From positions 12,134 through 76,133 of the forward strand of contig NZ_JAVKCA010000024.1 of NCBI RefSeq assembly GCF_040222955.1: 64,000 nucleotides of DNA, in the 5' to 3' direction. The stretch is from Marinoscillum sp040222955. Its GTDB lineage: Bacteria > Bacteroidota > Bacteroidia > Cytophagales > Cyclobacteriaceae. The notes under the pieces are model-generated. The model saw nothing but the letters and a program-made list of their open reading frames with translations, did no database searches and was not told where the DNA came from. Both the position numbers and the translations under genes were made by a program. Below, piece by piece: positions 17,101 to 24,301 of the stretch. Every line of letters starts with the position of its first letter. The stretch's first letter is position 1.

Positions 17101-17681
17101 CCAATGGACAATAACAACGGCTCATCAGAATTTGGTTGGAGTATAAACTTCCCCTGATGCCCATTAAAATTAAAGTAAAACAAATCTGCCAGAGGATCAA
17201 TAGTATGAGAACATGCCGTGGATAAATAATCATAAACCAGGTCATCGCCAGGGCTCTTTGGAAGGTAGCCTGAGGCTGGGTTTAACCAACCAAATTGAAT
17301 GTGATCTATAAAGTCATCAAGCCCTCTCTTAGACCTAGTAATGACACCTCCAGTAAAAAGTGTCCAACCTAGCCCCACCCAGGTAGCTTCTTCCTCTACC
17401 TTGATACCGGATGAATGATAATTCAAACTTATTGGAACTTCGATCTCATTTTCCTTTACAGTGTAGACCGGAATATTGATATCAACCATTCCATTGTATT
17501 TGGAAATCGGATTTTCAATATATTTCCCAAACGCTGCAGCTTCAGGCGAGGGTGGGATTATTTCCTGAGGTGAATTCTGAGCATTCGCGCAGAATGTGAA
17601 TAAAAGAAGTGAACAGACCATGAACACATTTGGGGAAGTGTTTTCTGCATTTAACATACGAGAGCTTGGTTGGTACAGCAT
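14145..17681 (-). CDS. Secreted RHS/SpvB-like partner protein
   Basis: 1178 residues, beta-rich. The probable signal peptide starts at the internal Met21 (MVCSLLLFTFCANAQ, coordinate 17621); the upstream Met1 and Met9 would give an unusually long leader, and no Shine-Dalgarno decides the start. The N-terminal region (PISKYNGMVDINIPVYTV, ISLNYHSSGIKVEEEATWVG) is the common opening of Bacteroidota RHS proteins that resemble TcB/SpvB. A single YD repeat (FEYDGLGRVEKFVMEL) lies at the very C-terminus. It lacks an RHS core and a toxin tail. The gene ends five bases before the large RHS gene, so the two probably act together as the two halves of one shell. Function is inferred from this pairing. 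Confidence 0.75.
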   Translation of the reverse strand: MLYQPSSRMLNAENTSPNVFMVCSLLLFTFCANAQNSPQEIIPPSPEAAAFGKYIENPISKYNGMVDINIPVYTVKENEIEVPISLNYHSSGIKVEEEATWVGLGWTLFTGGVITRSKRGLDDFIDHIQFGWLNPASGYLPKSPGDDLVYDYLSTACSHTIDPLADLFYFNFNGHQGKFILQPNSDEPLLLSIGNYKITLNTDNLTWDIVTPDGFNYQFREKEFSQVLYTEGSFSDKFSVPFVEIPYAASDPYISTWYLTKIVSPNGSEVSFSYKDSDPDGNTFCLRSAPNFSETQTYNNIPGTYGGIDESSDCALFDANSENIEAEHFYIQQDDGYSLSVDVGCLPDALTGPFPAINIGMSLSLSGSLLTSFSKYLDEISFSSGSLKFVTSDRADLALHTDGATGYVHDAAQKLDFIQLLDRTGQEKERWTFDFNYFNSGGAPDYLAKRLKLLSLRHEGGGISDNPHVFGYEANGLPHKISFSRDHWGYANGAGDQARLTPSISYYANNALLEVRSGANREPNELYAKAWVLNSITYPTGGTTNFFFESNDVNVETSSINSKSSTFISLQGDDYAAFEVAGAGREVEFNLSLYCGGPENCFSTDPSSQSTCTLETENYSEKYFELIHVSSGGGSFTRMFADFLCADDDYTGPCDSPIIYKTMASGSNGTRVCGINLKVKKILQPGKYLVKSVIKNNLFPSVSFTLDHGVSTSSELVNTSSKMAGLRIKKIEHSDGIRPDKKIIRRFEYNNVNISGKPISSGRLMTYPRYVYGIFFPDISKDNHKYGVTRFYVNSESNVPLGTSAKGHFVGYDKVTEYFGEYGEGGAIEHFYENTPDDPSNKFIPNSPIITNAEENGYLNREVYRDIDGRMVKQVDFVYETQELESAYFLHYYLENCDTYDLEAQSPVPDLYFKFSKERRLWKYLTEKTEKIYNPGDVTEFLETKTNYTYSPAHYQMLTEDAKEMKSGESYKTEYSYPLDVPELVPPELLTQNRHQTLIEKVEYKNGSKVGGTRFLYYGDDGVAHLDTIKAWDQNGNWYPTMAISYYTNGKPKEFVGRDLVPYTVLWAYGGNFPVAIVQGSEFDAIVTLTGDPEGVSGIMDEFDNGTISTFLAPLEGSGLRVSTFLYDPLKGVVYKKQINGAAEEFEYDGLGRVEKFVMELANGNSHTLKKIIYQSAN

Positions 17682-18001
17682 AAATGAAGACGGTAGATTG
17701 GCTTACAAAAAAATTCCATCACCCTTTTCATAACGATCAGGATAATAGAAAGAGAATCATACCGAGCTTTGACACACTGCTAAATAAAGCACTTTTCCGT
17801 TAATAGTCAACTATAATTTCCTTTCACCTCAATCTTTTGACCTTGAGTGCAAGTCTTGGGGTAGTCAAATGATAATTTATAGTCTGCAATTTTGGTAGCC
17901 TATATGCAAAATACAGATTGATCCCAGGTTTTGGATCAATCCAAATTCAATCCTCCACGTATACCAACAAAAAAACCTTACCGAAGTGGTAAGGTTTTTG
18001 G
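17682..18001. other. Upstream region of the RHS operon
   Basis: About 290 bases precede the tRNA terminator. I see no ORF. GATTGATCC (17916-17924) and GGATCAATC (17933-17941) form a 9-bp hairpin with an 8-base loop. The RHS promoter must lie here, but I find no clean TAnnTTTG motif on the minus strand. Confidence 0.4.
17971..17999 (-). terminator. Terminator of the tRNA-Lys gene
   Basis: AAAAACCTTACC (17971-17982) pairs with GGTAAGGTTTTT (17988-17999) around the loop GAAGT. On the minus strand the stem is followed by a T run. It starts three bases past the encoded CCA end of the tRNA. Confidence 0.85.
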
Positions 18002-18077
18002 TGGTGATCCGCCTGGGGCTCGAACCCAGGACCCACGCCTTAAAAGGGCGTTGCTCTACCAGCTGAGCTAGCGAATC
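18002..18077 (-). tRNA. tRNA-Lys (anticodon UUU)
   Basis: Read on the minus strand, the 76 bases fold as a cloverleaf: acceptor GATTCGC with GCGGATC (one G-U pair), D arm with AGCTCAGCTGGTAGAGC, anticodon stem ACGCC/GGCGT with loop CTTTTAA, and T loop GGTTCGAGCC. The discriminator is A and CCA is encoded. The anticodon TTT reads Lys codons AAA/AAG. It has its own promoter (18127-18160) and terminator. Confidence 0.97.
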
Positions 18078-18126
18078 GTGTGATTATTTTGCTTTTTTTT
18101 AAGGCCGTTTCCTTAAATTGCGGTTG

Positions 18127-18160
18127 CAAAAATAGGAAGCTTGTTTTCAAAATACAACAA
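18127..18160 (-). promoter_or_regulatory. Bacteroidota-type promoter for tRNA-Lys
   Basis: On the minus strand TATTTTTG (18134-18127) matches the -7 consensus TAnnTTTG. A TTGTTG -33 element (18160-18155) lies 20 bases upstream. It would start transcription about 40 bases before the tRNA. The -33 element touches the start codon of the divergent TPR gene at 18160. Confidence 0.6.
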
Positions 18161-18879
18161 TGAAATACTTTTTTATCAGAATAATTCAGACATTGTTTCT
18201 AATCCTGGTCATCGGCCTTCCGATTTATGGCCAAAATGCCGAATTGTTAACCGCAGATTCCCTTTTTGCCAATCAAAAATACACAGAAGCACTGAAGAAG
18301 TATGAGAATATTTTTAATCAGGATAAAGCTTCACCTGCCATGCTCACTAAGATGGCTTTTATACAGGAAGGCCTGGGCAACTATGCCGATGCGCTATTCT
18401 ACCTCAACCTTTATTACCTGAAAACCTCAGACAAGGCCGCACTCACCAAAATGCGTGAACTGGCTGAGGAGCATAACCTGTCGGGCTTCGAGTATTCAGA
18501 CTTTAAGTTCATGGCCAATTTTATTAGAAATTATGAAGTGGAGATACTTTGTGTCCTGCTGGCCTTTTCGCTTTTTCTGCTCATCTACGGCTACAGCAAA
18601 CGCAAAAAAGATGAGCTGCCCAGAGTGTCTCTTTTTCTGCAAGCACTGACACTCGTGCTCATAGGCCTGCTGAGCAACCAGCTTTTTCTGGCCGATACGG
18701 GTATCGTGAGCCACGACCATGCACTGCTCATGACAGGCCCATCAGCTGGCGCGGAGCCTATAGACTACATAGAAAAGGGCAATAAAGTCACCGTGCTGCA
18801 ATCGGATGTCCTCTGGACCAAGATTCGCTGGCAGGAAGAGGTGGCCTACATCCGTACCAAAAACCTCAAGACCTTATAA
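18160..18879 (+). CDS. TPR and SH3-domain membrane protein
   Basis: 239 residues. An N-terminal signal/anchor (about 5-24) is followed by two or three TPR units (SLFANQKYTEALKKYENIF, SPAMLTKMAFIQEGLGNYAD). Two transmembrane helices follow (about 127-145 and 158-175), then a bacterial SH3-like domain to the C-terminus (NKVTVLQSDVLWTKIRWQEEVAYIRTKNL). The order TPR, TM, SH3 recalls BatE-type proteins, but no bat operon is adjacent. It would sit in the inner membrane with the SH3 part in the periplasm. Physiological role unknown. It shares its upstream region with the divergent tRNA gene and ends at a strong bidirectional terminator. Confidence 0.75.
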   Translation: MKYFFIRIIQTLFLILVIGLPIYGQNAELLTADSLFANQKYTEALKKYENIFNQDKASPAMLTKMAFIQEGLGNYADALFYLNLYYLKTSDKAALTKMRELAEEHNLSGFEYSDFKFMANFIRNYEVEILCVLLAFSLFLLIYGYSKRKKDELPRVSLFLQALTLVLIGLLSNQLFLADTGIVSHDHALLMTGPSAGAEPIDYIEKGNKVTVLQSDVLWTKIRWQEEVAYIRTKNLKTL

Positions 18880-18881
18880 CA

Positions 18882-18916
18882 AAAACAGGCGCCCGATTAC
18901 ATCGGGCGCCTGTTTT
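18882..18916. terminator. Bidirectional terminator between the TPR gene and glnA
   Basis: A 16-bp stem, AAAACAGGCGCCCGAT (18882-18897) with ATCGGGCGCCTGTTTT (18901-18916), closes a three-base loop. An A run on one side and T run on the other make it a terminator for both converging genes. Confidence 0.9.
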
Positions 18917-18943
18917 ATTTCTGCTCAATTGCCTGGGCAATTA

Positions 18944-19954
18944 TTATTTTACCGGCTTCACCGTTTTGATGATCCTTGCGGCCACTTTGTACGGATCTGC
19001 GTTAGAGGCTGGTCTTCTGTCTTCCAGGTAACCACTCCATCCGTGAGTCTTGGTGTAAAGAGGAATACGGATAGAAGCGCCTCTGTCTGATACTCCATAA
19101 GAGAAGTCATTGATAGAGGCAGTCTCGTGCTTACCAGTCAGTCGCTGATCGTTATAAGCTCCATAAACCGCAATGTGTTCTTTTACCAATGGTCTGAAGG
19201 CCTCACATACCTTTTCTACCTTCTCTCTGGAAGCAGCTGTTCTCAAGAAAGAATTGGAGAAGTTGGCGTGCATCCCTGAACCATTCCAGTCAGTCTGACC
19301 AAGTGGCTTAGGGTGATACTCGATAAACAGCCCGTATTTCTCTACCAGTCTCTCCAGCAAGAATCTGCCAATCCAGATTTCATCACCAGCCTGCTTGGCA
19401 CCTTTAGCGAAAATCTGAAACTCCCACTGTCCGGCAGCTACTTCACCATTCGTACCTTCTACATTCAAACCTGCCGCGATACAAAGATCGAGGTGCTCAT
19501 CCTTAATTTCTCTTCCGAAGACATTTTGTCCACCTACTCCACAGTAGTAAGGTCCCTGTGGTGCTGGGTATCCATTGGCCGGGAAGCCCAAAGGCTTATC
19601 CGTAGCAGGATCCCAAATGAAGTACTCTTGCTCAAAGCCAAACCAAAAGTCATCATCCTCATCGTCGATGGTCGCTCTGCCATTAGACTCATGAGCAGTA
19701 CCGTCAGCGTTCATTACCTCAGTCATGACCAGGTAGCCGTTTTCGTGCACCGGATCCGGGCAAACAAATACTGGTCTCAAGATACAATCAGAAGAACCCC
19801 CTTCTGCCTGCTCAGTAGAACTACCGTCGAAAGACCAATCATCCAGATCTTCGAGTTTTCCACTGAAATTACTCACCACTTTAGTTTTACTTCTTAATGA
19901 TTGGGTAGGCTTGTAACCATCAAGCCAGATGTACTCCAATTTTGACTTAGCCAT
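18944..19954 (-). CDS. glnA: Glutamine synthetase, short eukaryote-like (GSII) type
   Basis: 336 residues; joins ammonia to glutamate with ATP in the cytoplasm. The beta-grasp N-terminus begins KLEYIWLDGYKPTQSLRSKT, followed by WSFDGSSTEQAEG, the catalytic-barrel motif FWFGFEQEYF, and the ATP/glutamate motif GSGMHANFS. Length and motifs match the eukaryote-type GSII that many Bacteroidota carry instead of, or beside, the 450-residue GSI or 700-residue GSIII. The Tyr adenylylation site of GSI is not expected in this class. Amt (21357-22700) and a porin (20190-21233) precede it on the same strand, forming a nitrogen-assimilation group, although terminator-like hairpins between the genes suggest separate transcripts or partial read-through. 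Confidence 0.93.
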   Translation of the reverse strand: MAKSKLEYIWLDGYKPTQSLRSKTKVVSNFSGKLEDLDDWSFDGSSTEQAEGGSSDCILRPVFVCPDPVHENGYLVMTEVMNADGTAHESNGRATIDDEDDDFWFGFEQEYFIWDPATDKPLGFPANGYPAPQGPYYCGVGGQNVFGREIKDEHLDLCIAAGLNVEGTNGEVAAGQWEFQIFAKGAKQAGDEIWIGRFLLERLVEKYGLFIEYHPKPLGQTDWNGSGMHANFSNSFLRTAASREKVEKVCEAFRPLVKEHIAVYGAYNDQRLTGKHETASINDFSYGVSDRGASIRIPLYTKTHGWSGYLEDRRPASNADPYKVAARIIKTVKPVK

Positions 19955-20121
19955 GTTAATTCTGGTTTATATTTTAACTTGTTTAACTAAAAAATTACGA
20001 TTTAATTAGTAAAATATCTATTACTCCAAATTTTAAAAAAATAACTGAATTATTAAACATTTTTCATCATTATTTATGAAAAATTGTTAATAAACCAATA
20101 ATTCTATAAAAATTCAATACA

Positions 20122-20167
20122 AAATCCCATTTCCGAAAGACCTTGAATCTGGTCGGAAATGGGATTT
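20122..20167 (-). terminator. Terminator-like hairpin after the porin gene
   Basis: AAATCCCATTTCCGA (20122-20136) pairs with TCGGAAATGGGATTT (20153-20167), a 15-bp stem with a 16-base loop, 23 bases past the porin stop codon. On the minus strand TTTTG follows it. Confidence 0.75.
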
Positions 20168-20189
20168 GTGATGTCTTAACTGCTGACCC

Positions 20190-21233
20190 TTAGAAAGAGT
20201 ATACTGCAGCAATCACGAATGAAGACAAAGAGCTACCGGTTTTGAAGTCAGTAGGGCTGTTGAATTCTGTAACTACCACATCATCTTCTGAGAAAGAATC
20301 CAATCTTACTTCAGGGATAAGTGTCAGGCTACCCACTGTATAGTTGGCTGACAAAGTCAGGTCAATTACACTCTCGTCGGTGGTCAATACACCTACACCT
20401 TTGTCACTGAAATACTCACCTCTTAATCCCATAGAGAAAGCATCAGAGAAAGAATTTTGCAGGTAAAGTGCTGCACCAAAGAAGTTGTCAGAAGCGCTGG
20501 TTGCGTTCACACCCAGGTAAAAAGACTCAGACAAATCCCATCCGGCAGTCAAATCAGCCTGAAAAAACTCATCATCAAACAAGAAGTTCAGGTAAGCTCC
20601 ACCGTAACCAATCTGCGCACCACCCAGGTAGTCACCTGATGGGTTAAAGTCTGTAGCATCGGTAGGGTTAAACACACCCACCATGAAGCTCACATCACCA
20701 GCAGAAATGTCTGCTTTCAGTCCTGAGTGAGAGAATGGCCCGTATGAGAACATGTATGAAGTAGAGTAGTTGAAGTTAGCAGAAGGAGAGATCACCTCAT
20801 AACCCAGGAAGGTATTGAAGTTACCTGCAGTTATAGTTAACGCATCACTTACACTCCAGTATACATACAACTGATTCACGATGTTCAAAGCTGGTGCAGA
20901 TCCGAATACAGCATCCGCTCCTCTGGGTCCAAATACCAAATCTCCAACGAAACCTACTTTTTCTCCTTCGTAAGCCGCAATCAAATTAACCATACCCAAA
21001 GAGAACCCTGGAAGGTTAGCAAAAGATGATCCTGGAGACTGAATTTCGTTCACTCCGTCATCATCAAAATCGGTATAATTTGCAGCGTTCAGGTTAGTTC
21101 TGAAATAAGTATCTACAGATCCACTCAGTGAGAAAGAAGGCTCTTCCTCCTCTTGTGCTTTCACGGTCACAACTGCCAGCAACAACATTGCAGCAATCAG
21201 AAATCTTTTTGATAGTTTTGTAAAAGTGTTCAT
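20190..21233 (-). CDS. Outer-membrane beta-barrel porin-like protein
   Basis: 347 residues. A signal peptide (MNTFTKLSKRFLIAAMLLLAVVTVKAQ) precedes alternating beta strands rich in Tyr, Phe and Gly. The C-terminus SSLSSFVIAAVYSF ends in Phe, as outer-membrane barrels do. No plug or TonB box is seen, so it is a simple porin. It lies between amt and glnA, which suggests a role in passage of nitrogen compounds across the outer membrane; that link rests only on position. Members of this family are generally annotated porin or outer membrane beta-barrel protein. Confidence 0.75.
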   Translation of the reverse strand: MNTFTKLSKRFLIAAMLLLAVVTVKAQEEEEPSFSLSGSVDTYFRTNLNAANYTDFDDDGVNEIQSPGSSFANLPGFSLGMVNLIAAYEGEKVGFVGDLVFGPRGADAVFGSAPALNIVNQLYVYWSVSDALTITAGNFNTFLGYEVISPSANFNYSTSYMFSYGPFSHSGLKADISAGDVSFMVGVFNPTDATDFNPSGDYLGGAQIGYGGAYLNFLFDDEFFQADLTAGWDLSESFYLGVNATSASDNFFGAALYLQNSFSDAFSMGLRGEYFSDKGVGVLTTDESVIDLTLSANYTVGSLTLIPEVRLDSFSEDDVVVTEFNSPTDFKTGSSLSSFVIAAVYSF

Positions 21234-21272
21234 AAGCTTTTTAAATAAATGAGTTTGGAAAGTTTTTGAAAC

Positions 21273-21319
21273 AGGCCTCTGAGTACTTTAATGGTTCCCG
21301 CCTTAGAGCTCAGAGGCCT
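21273..21319 (-). terminator. Hairpin after amt
   Basis: AGGCCTCTGAG (21273-21283) pairs with CTCAGAGGCCT (21309-21319) around a 25-base loop, in the gap between amt and the porin gene. The following minus-strand bases contain only short T runs, so it may attenuate rather than fully stop transcription. Confidence 0.5.
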
Positions 21320-21356
21320 ATTTGTTTAGAAGTGTTTTTTTTGAACAGAGGAGCGA

Positions 21357-22700
21357 TTACTCCTGAATGATGGTGTATCCTCTGATGCCATGCTCGTGGC
21401 TATCAAGACCTTCTTTTTCGTGCTCTTCAGATACTCTGATGCCGATGGTCAACTTCAATACGTAGAAGATCACAAACGCACAGACGAAAGCAGCAACACC
21501 ACAGATTAGCACTCCTTTGAGCTGAGTCATGAAGGTATGCTCGGCATTGATAGAGAAGATACCCACAGCGAGTGTTCCCCAAATACCGCAGGTAAGGTGA
21601 ACTGAAACTGCACCTACCACGTCATCCAATTTGAATTTGTCCAGTGTGATGGCTGAGATTACCACAAGGATACCAGCGACTATTCCTACTACGATGGCAT
21701 TACCTGGCTCAATCACATCGGCGCCTGCAGTGATCCCCACAAGTCCGGCAAGAATACCATTCAATACCATACCCAGATCCAATCTTTTGAAAACAAGGTA
21801 TCCGGTAACGAATCCACCCAAACCACCAGCACAGGCTGCCAGAGAAGTAGTCACCAATACGAAAGACACCAACCCTGGATCAGCTGAAAGAACGGATCCG
21901 CCATTGAAACCGAACCAACCTAACCAAAGCAGGAACACACCGATCACAGCCAATGGCACACTAGAGCCTGGCTTGTCGATTACTTTGCCATCTACATATT
22001 TTCCAAGTCTTGGACCCACGATCATGATACCGGCAAGTGCACCCCATCCACCTACTGAGTGTACGAGTGTTGACCCTGCGAAATCATAGAAGCCCATCGC
22101 ATCAAGTGCTCCACCACCCCATTTCCAGCTACCAATGATCGGATATACAATACCCACGAAGATCAAGGTGAAAATGAGATAAGCACCTAACTTTACCCGC
22201 TCAGCTACTGCACCAGAAACGATAGTGGCAGCTGTAGCAGCAAACATCGCCTGGAACAGGAAGTCTGTCCAGTAAGTGTATCCGGCACTGGCATACTCCG
22301 CAGAGATATCCGCAGTGGCAGAAGTTTCAAGACCGAAACCTGCAAAGCCGAACCAGCCAGGAACGTCAAAGCCAGGATACATCAGGTTGAAACCTACTAG
22401 TGCATAGGTAAGAATACCTATAATAGGAGTCAGTGTGTTTTTGAAAAGGATGTTAACCGTGTTCTTGGACTGGCCAAATCCTGCTTCCACACCGGCGAAA
22501 CCCAGGTGCATAATGAAAACCAGCGCTGTGGCCATCATCATCCAAATGTTATTGGCCGTAAGTAGGTTGGCCGTAATGTCCGCACTGTAATCTGTTGCCA
22601 CCGCAACAGTCTCTACAACCTCCGGAACTACCGCCGCAATGGTGTCTGCCACGGCTACCGAATCTTGTACAATCATCAATAGGTTGGTGATCATGTTCAT
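21357..22700 (-). CDS. amt: Ammonium transporter (Amt/MEP/Rh family)
   Basis: 447 residues with about eleven transmembrane helices. The twin pore histidines are His214 (STLVHSVGGWG) and His368 (VSVHLTCGIWG), and the gate-region segment FQAMFAATAATIVSGAVAER is conserved. An N-terminal extension of about 45 residues rich in Val and Ala precedes the first conserved helix and could include a cleaved signal. It conducts ammonium inward. No PII (glnB/glnK) gene is adjacent, unlike the usual amtB-glnK pair, so the regulator must be elsewhere. The soluble C-terminal tail (RVSEEHEKEGLDSHEHGIRGY) resembles the regulatory tail that binds PII in other members. Confidence 0.95.
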   Translation of the reverse strand: MNMITNLLMIVQDSVAVADTIAAVVPEVVETVAVATDYSADITANLLTANNIWMMMATALVFIMHLGFAGVEAGFGQSKNTVNILFKNTLTPIIGILTYALVGFNLMYPGFDVPGWFGFAGFGLETSATADISAEYASAGYTYWTDFLFQAMFAATAATIVSGAVAERVKLGAYLIFTLIFVGIVYPIIGSWKWGGGALDAMGFYDFAGSTLVHSVGGWGALAGIMIVGPRLGKYVDGKVIDKPGSSVPLAVIGVFLLWLGWFGFNGGSVLSADPGLVSFVLVTTSLAACAGGLGGFVTGYLVFKRLDLGMVLNGILAGLVGITAGADVIEPGNAIVVGIVAGILVVISAITLDKFKLDDVVGAVSVHLTCGIWGTLAVGIFSINAEHTFMTQLKGVLICGVAAFVCAFVIFYVLKLTIGIRVSEEHEKEGLDSHEHGIRGYTIIQE

Positions 22701-23137
22701 AAGTTTTTAAGATTAAAAATTCGTTGCGAAGATTCGGCTGCCGGTTAGCACAAACCGGGGAATTAGCCTCTTTCCACACTCCAAATAAAAGGACATAATC
22801 ACGAATTATCAAAATCGAAATTTTAATACTTACACATTTTTGTCACCTTATTTTAAGCTGAACAGGGTCAATTTTTAAATTTTCATTATGAAACCATCAA
22901 AATATTAATAATTATATAATCGACCCGTATTTGACGGCAGACATCTTATTCATATTGTAAAAATGCGTTTTCACGAAATAATTTGCTTTTTTTCACAATT
23001 TTGATTTCAATTTTTTAAATATTCCTATTATTTCTCCAAATAATATATGGAAATATCAAAGACCCTCAATAATCCCATGTGGTTTCATAATTTCAGATGT
23101 AAAATAGGTTGTGCCCGATATGGCCTATTTTTAGCCT
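22701..23137. other. Divergent regulatory region between amt and the PLP enzyme gene
   Basis: 437 bases, very AT-rich in the middle (22840-23090), without a plausible ORF. It must contain the promoters of both divergent genes. I see no convincing TAnnTTTG/TTG pair and no known riboswitch; nitrogen-responsive sites may lie here. Confidence 0.5.
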
Positions 23138-24301
23138 ATGAACATAGATGATATCCTCTTTCACCTGGGTGAAAGCACTTCTTTTGACGGGACCGCAGCC
23201 AGCCCACCGATCTACCAAACCAGCAACTTCATTTTTCCCACCCTGGCGCATATGAAAACCGCCCTGGAACACGAGGATCACATCCCTTTCTATACACGTG
23301 GGGCAAATCCCACTGTGCAGGTACTTCAGGAGAAAATAGCCGCACTGGAGGAAACCGATCATGCATTGATCTTTTCGAGTGGTAGTGCAGCCATCACAGC
23401 AGCCATTATCTCCCAGGTCAAAGCAGGTGATCACATCGTGTGTGTATCCAACCCATACAGTTGGACCAAAAAACTGATCGAAGGTATTCTAGCCAAATTT
23501 TATGTGGCAAGCGACTTTGTGGAGGCTTCGGACGCTGAGGCCATCATCAAACATGTAAGGGACAACACCAGACTGATCTACCTGGAGAGCCCCAACTCCT
23601 GGACCTACGAAATGCAGGACATTGAAATGATCACAGCTTTTGCCAAACAGAAAGGCATCCGCACCATCATGGATAATAGCTGCGCCTCGCCACTGTATCA
23701 GAAACCCGCACGCCATGGTGTGGACATCATTGTCCACTCTTCCACCAAATACCTGTCCGGACATGCGGATGTGGTTTCAGGGGTCTTATGTACCTCCGCT
23801 GATCTATACCTCTCCATTTTCAAAAATGAGTACATGACTTTCGGCGCCATTATCTCACCGCTGGAAGCCTGGCTGATGATACGATCACTGAGGTCGCTGG
23901 AGCTCCGCATGGAAAAAGTGAGTAAAAATGCTCTGGAAGTAGCCCAAGTCCTCGAAAAGCATCCTAAAATTGCCAAATTGTATTACACCCATTCTGAATC
24001 CTTTGCTCAGCCTGAACTCGTAAAGAAATACCTTTCCGGAAATGGCGGACTTATGACGATAGACCTCAAAACCAACGATGCACATCAGATAGAACAATTC
24101 TGCAATGCCCTCAAGCGTTTCAAGCTAGGATGCTCCTGGGGTGGTTTTGAATCGCTCGCGTTTCCGGCCATCACCACAATGAGCTCACTCAACTACAATA
24201 AACCCGATACGGCCATCAACAGAATAAGACTTTATGTAGGTTTGGAGGACGCGGGTCTTTTAATAGCGGATCTCATCAATGCTTTGGAAATTATCGATTA
24301 G
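23138..24301 (+). CDS. Trans-sulfuration-type PLP enzyme (Cys/Met metabolism family)
   Basis: 387 residues, fold type I. The PLP lysine is Lys204 in VHSSTKYLSGHADV. Other family marks are YTRGANPTV with the phosphate-binding Tyr and Arg, SSGSAAITAAI, and DNSCASPLYQKP with the Asp that binds the pyridine nitrogen. This family includes cystathionine beta-lyase, cystathionine gamma-synthase and methionine gamma-lyase, and side-chain specificity cannot be fixed from the sequence. Cystathionine beta-lyase is a reasonable default. The following DUF5686 gene starts 23 bases before its stop, so they share an operon, although no functional link is obvious. Confidence 0.85.
   Translation: MNIDDILFHLGESTSFDGTAASPPIYQTSNFIFPTLAHMKTALEHEDHIPFYTRGANPTVQVLQEKIAALEETDHALIFSSGSAAITAAIISQVKAGDHIVCVSNPYSWTKKLIEGILAKFYVASDFVEASDAEAIIKHVRDNTRLIYLESPNSWTYEMQDIEMITAFAKQKGIRTIMDNSCASPLYQKPARHGVDIIVHSSTKYLSGHADVVSGVLCTSADLYLSIFKNEYMTFGAIISPLEAWLMIRSLRSLELRMEKVSKNALEVAQVLEKHPKIAKLYYTHSESFAQPELVKKYLSGNGGLMTIDLKTNDAHQIEQFCNALKRFKLGCSWGGFESLAFPAITTMSSLNYNKPDTAINRIRLYVGLEDAGLLIADLINALEIID

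Noticed and set aside
22840..23090. Replication origin in the AT-rich gap upstream of the PLP gene
   Set aside because: AT-rich, but no DnaA-box cluster is visible and no dnaA, dnaN or parAB neighbour.
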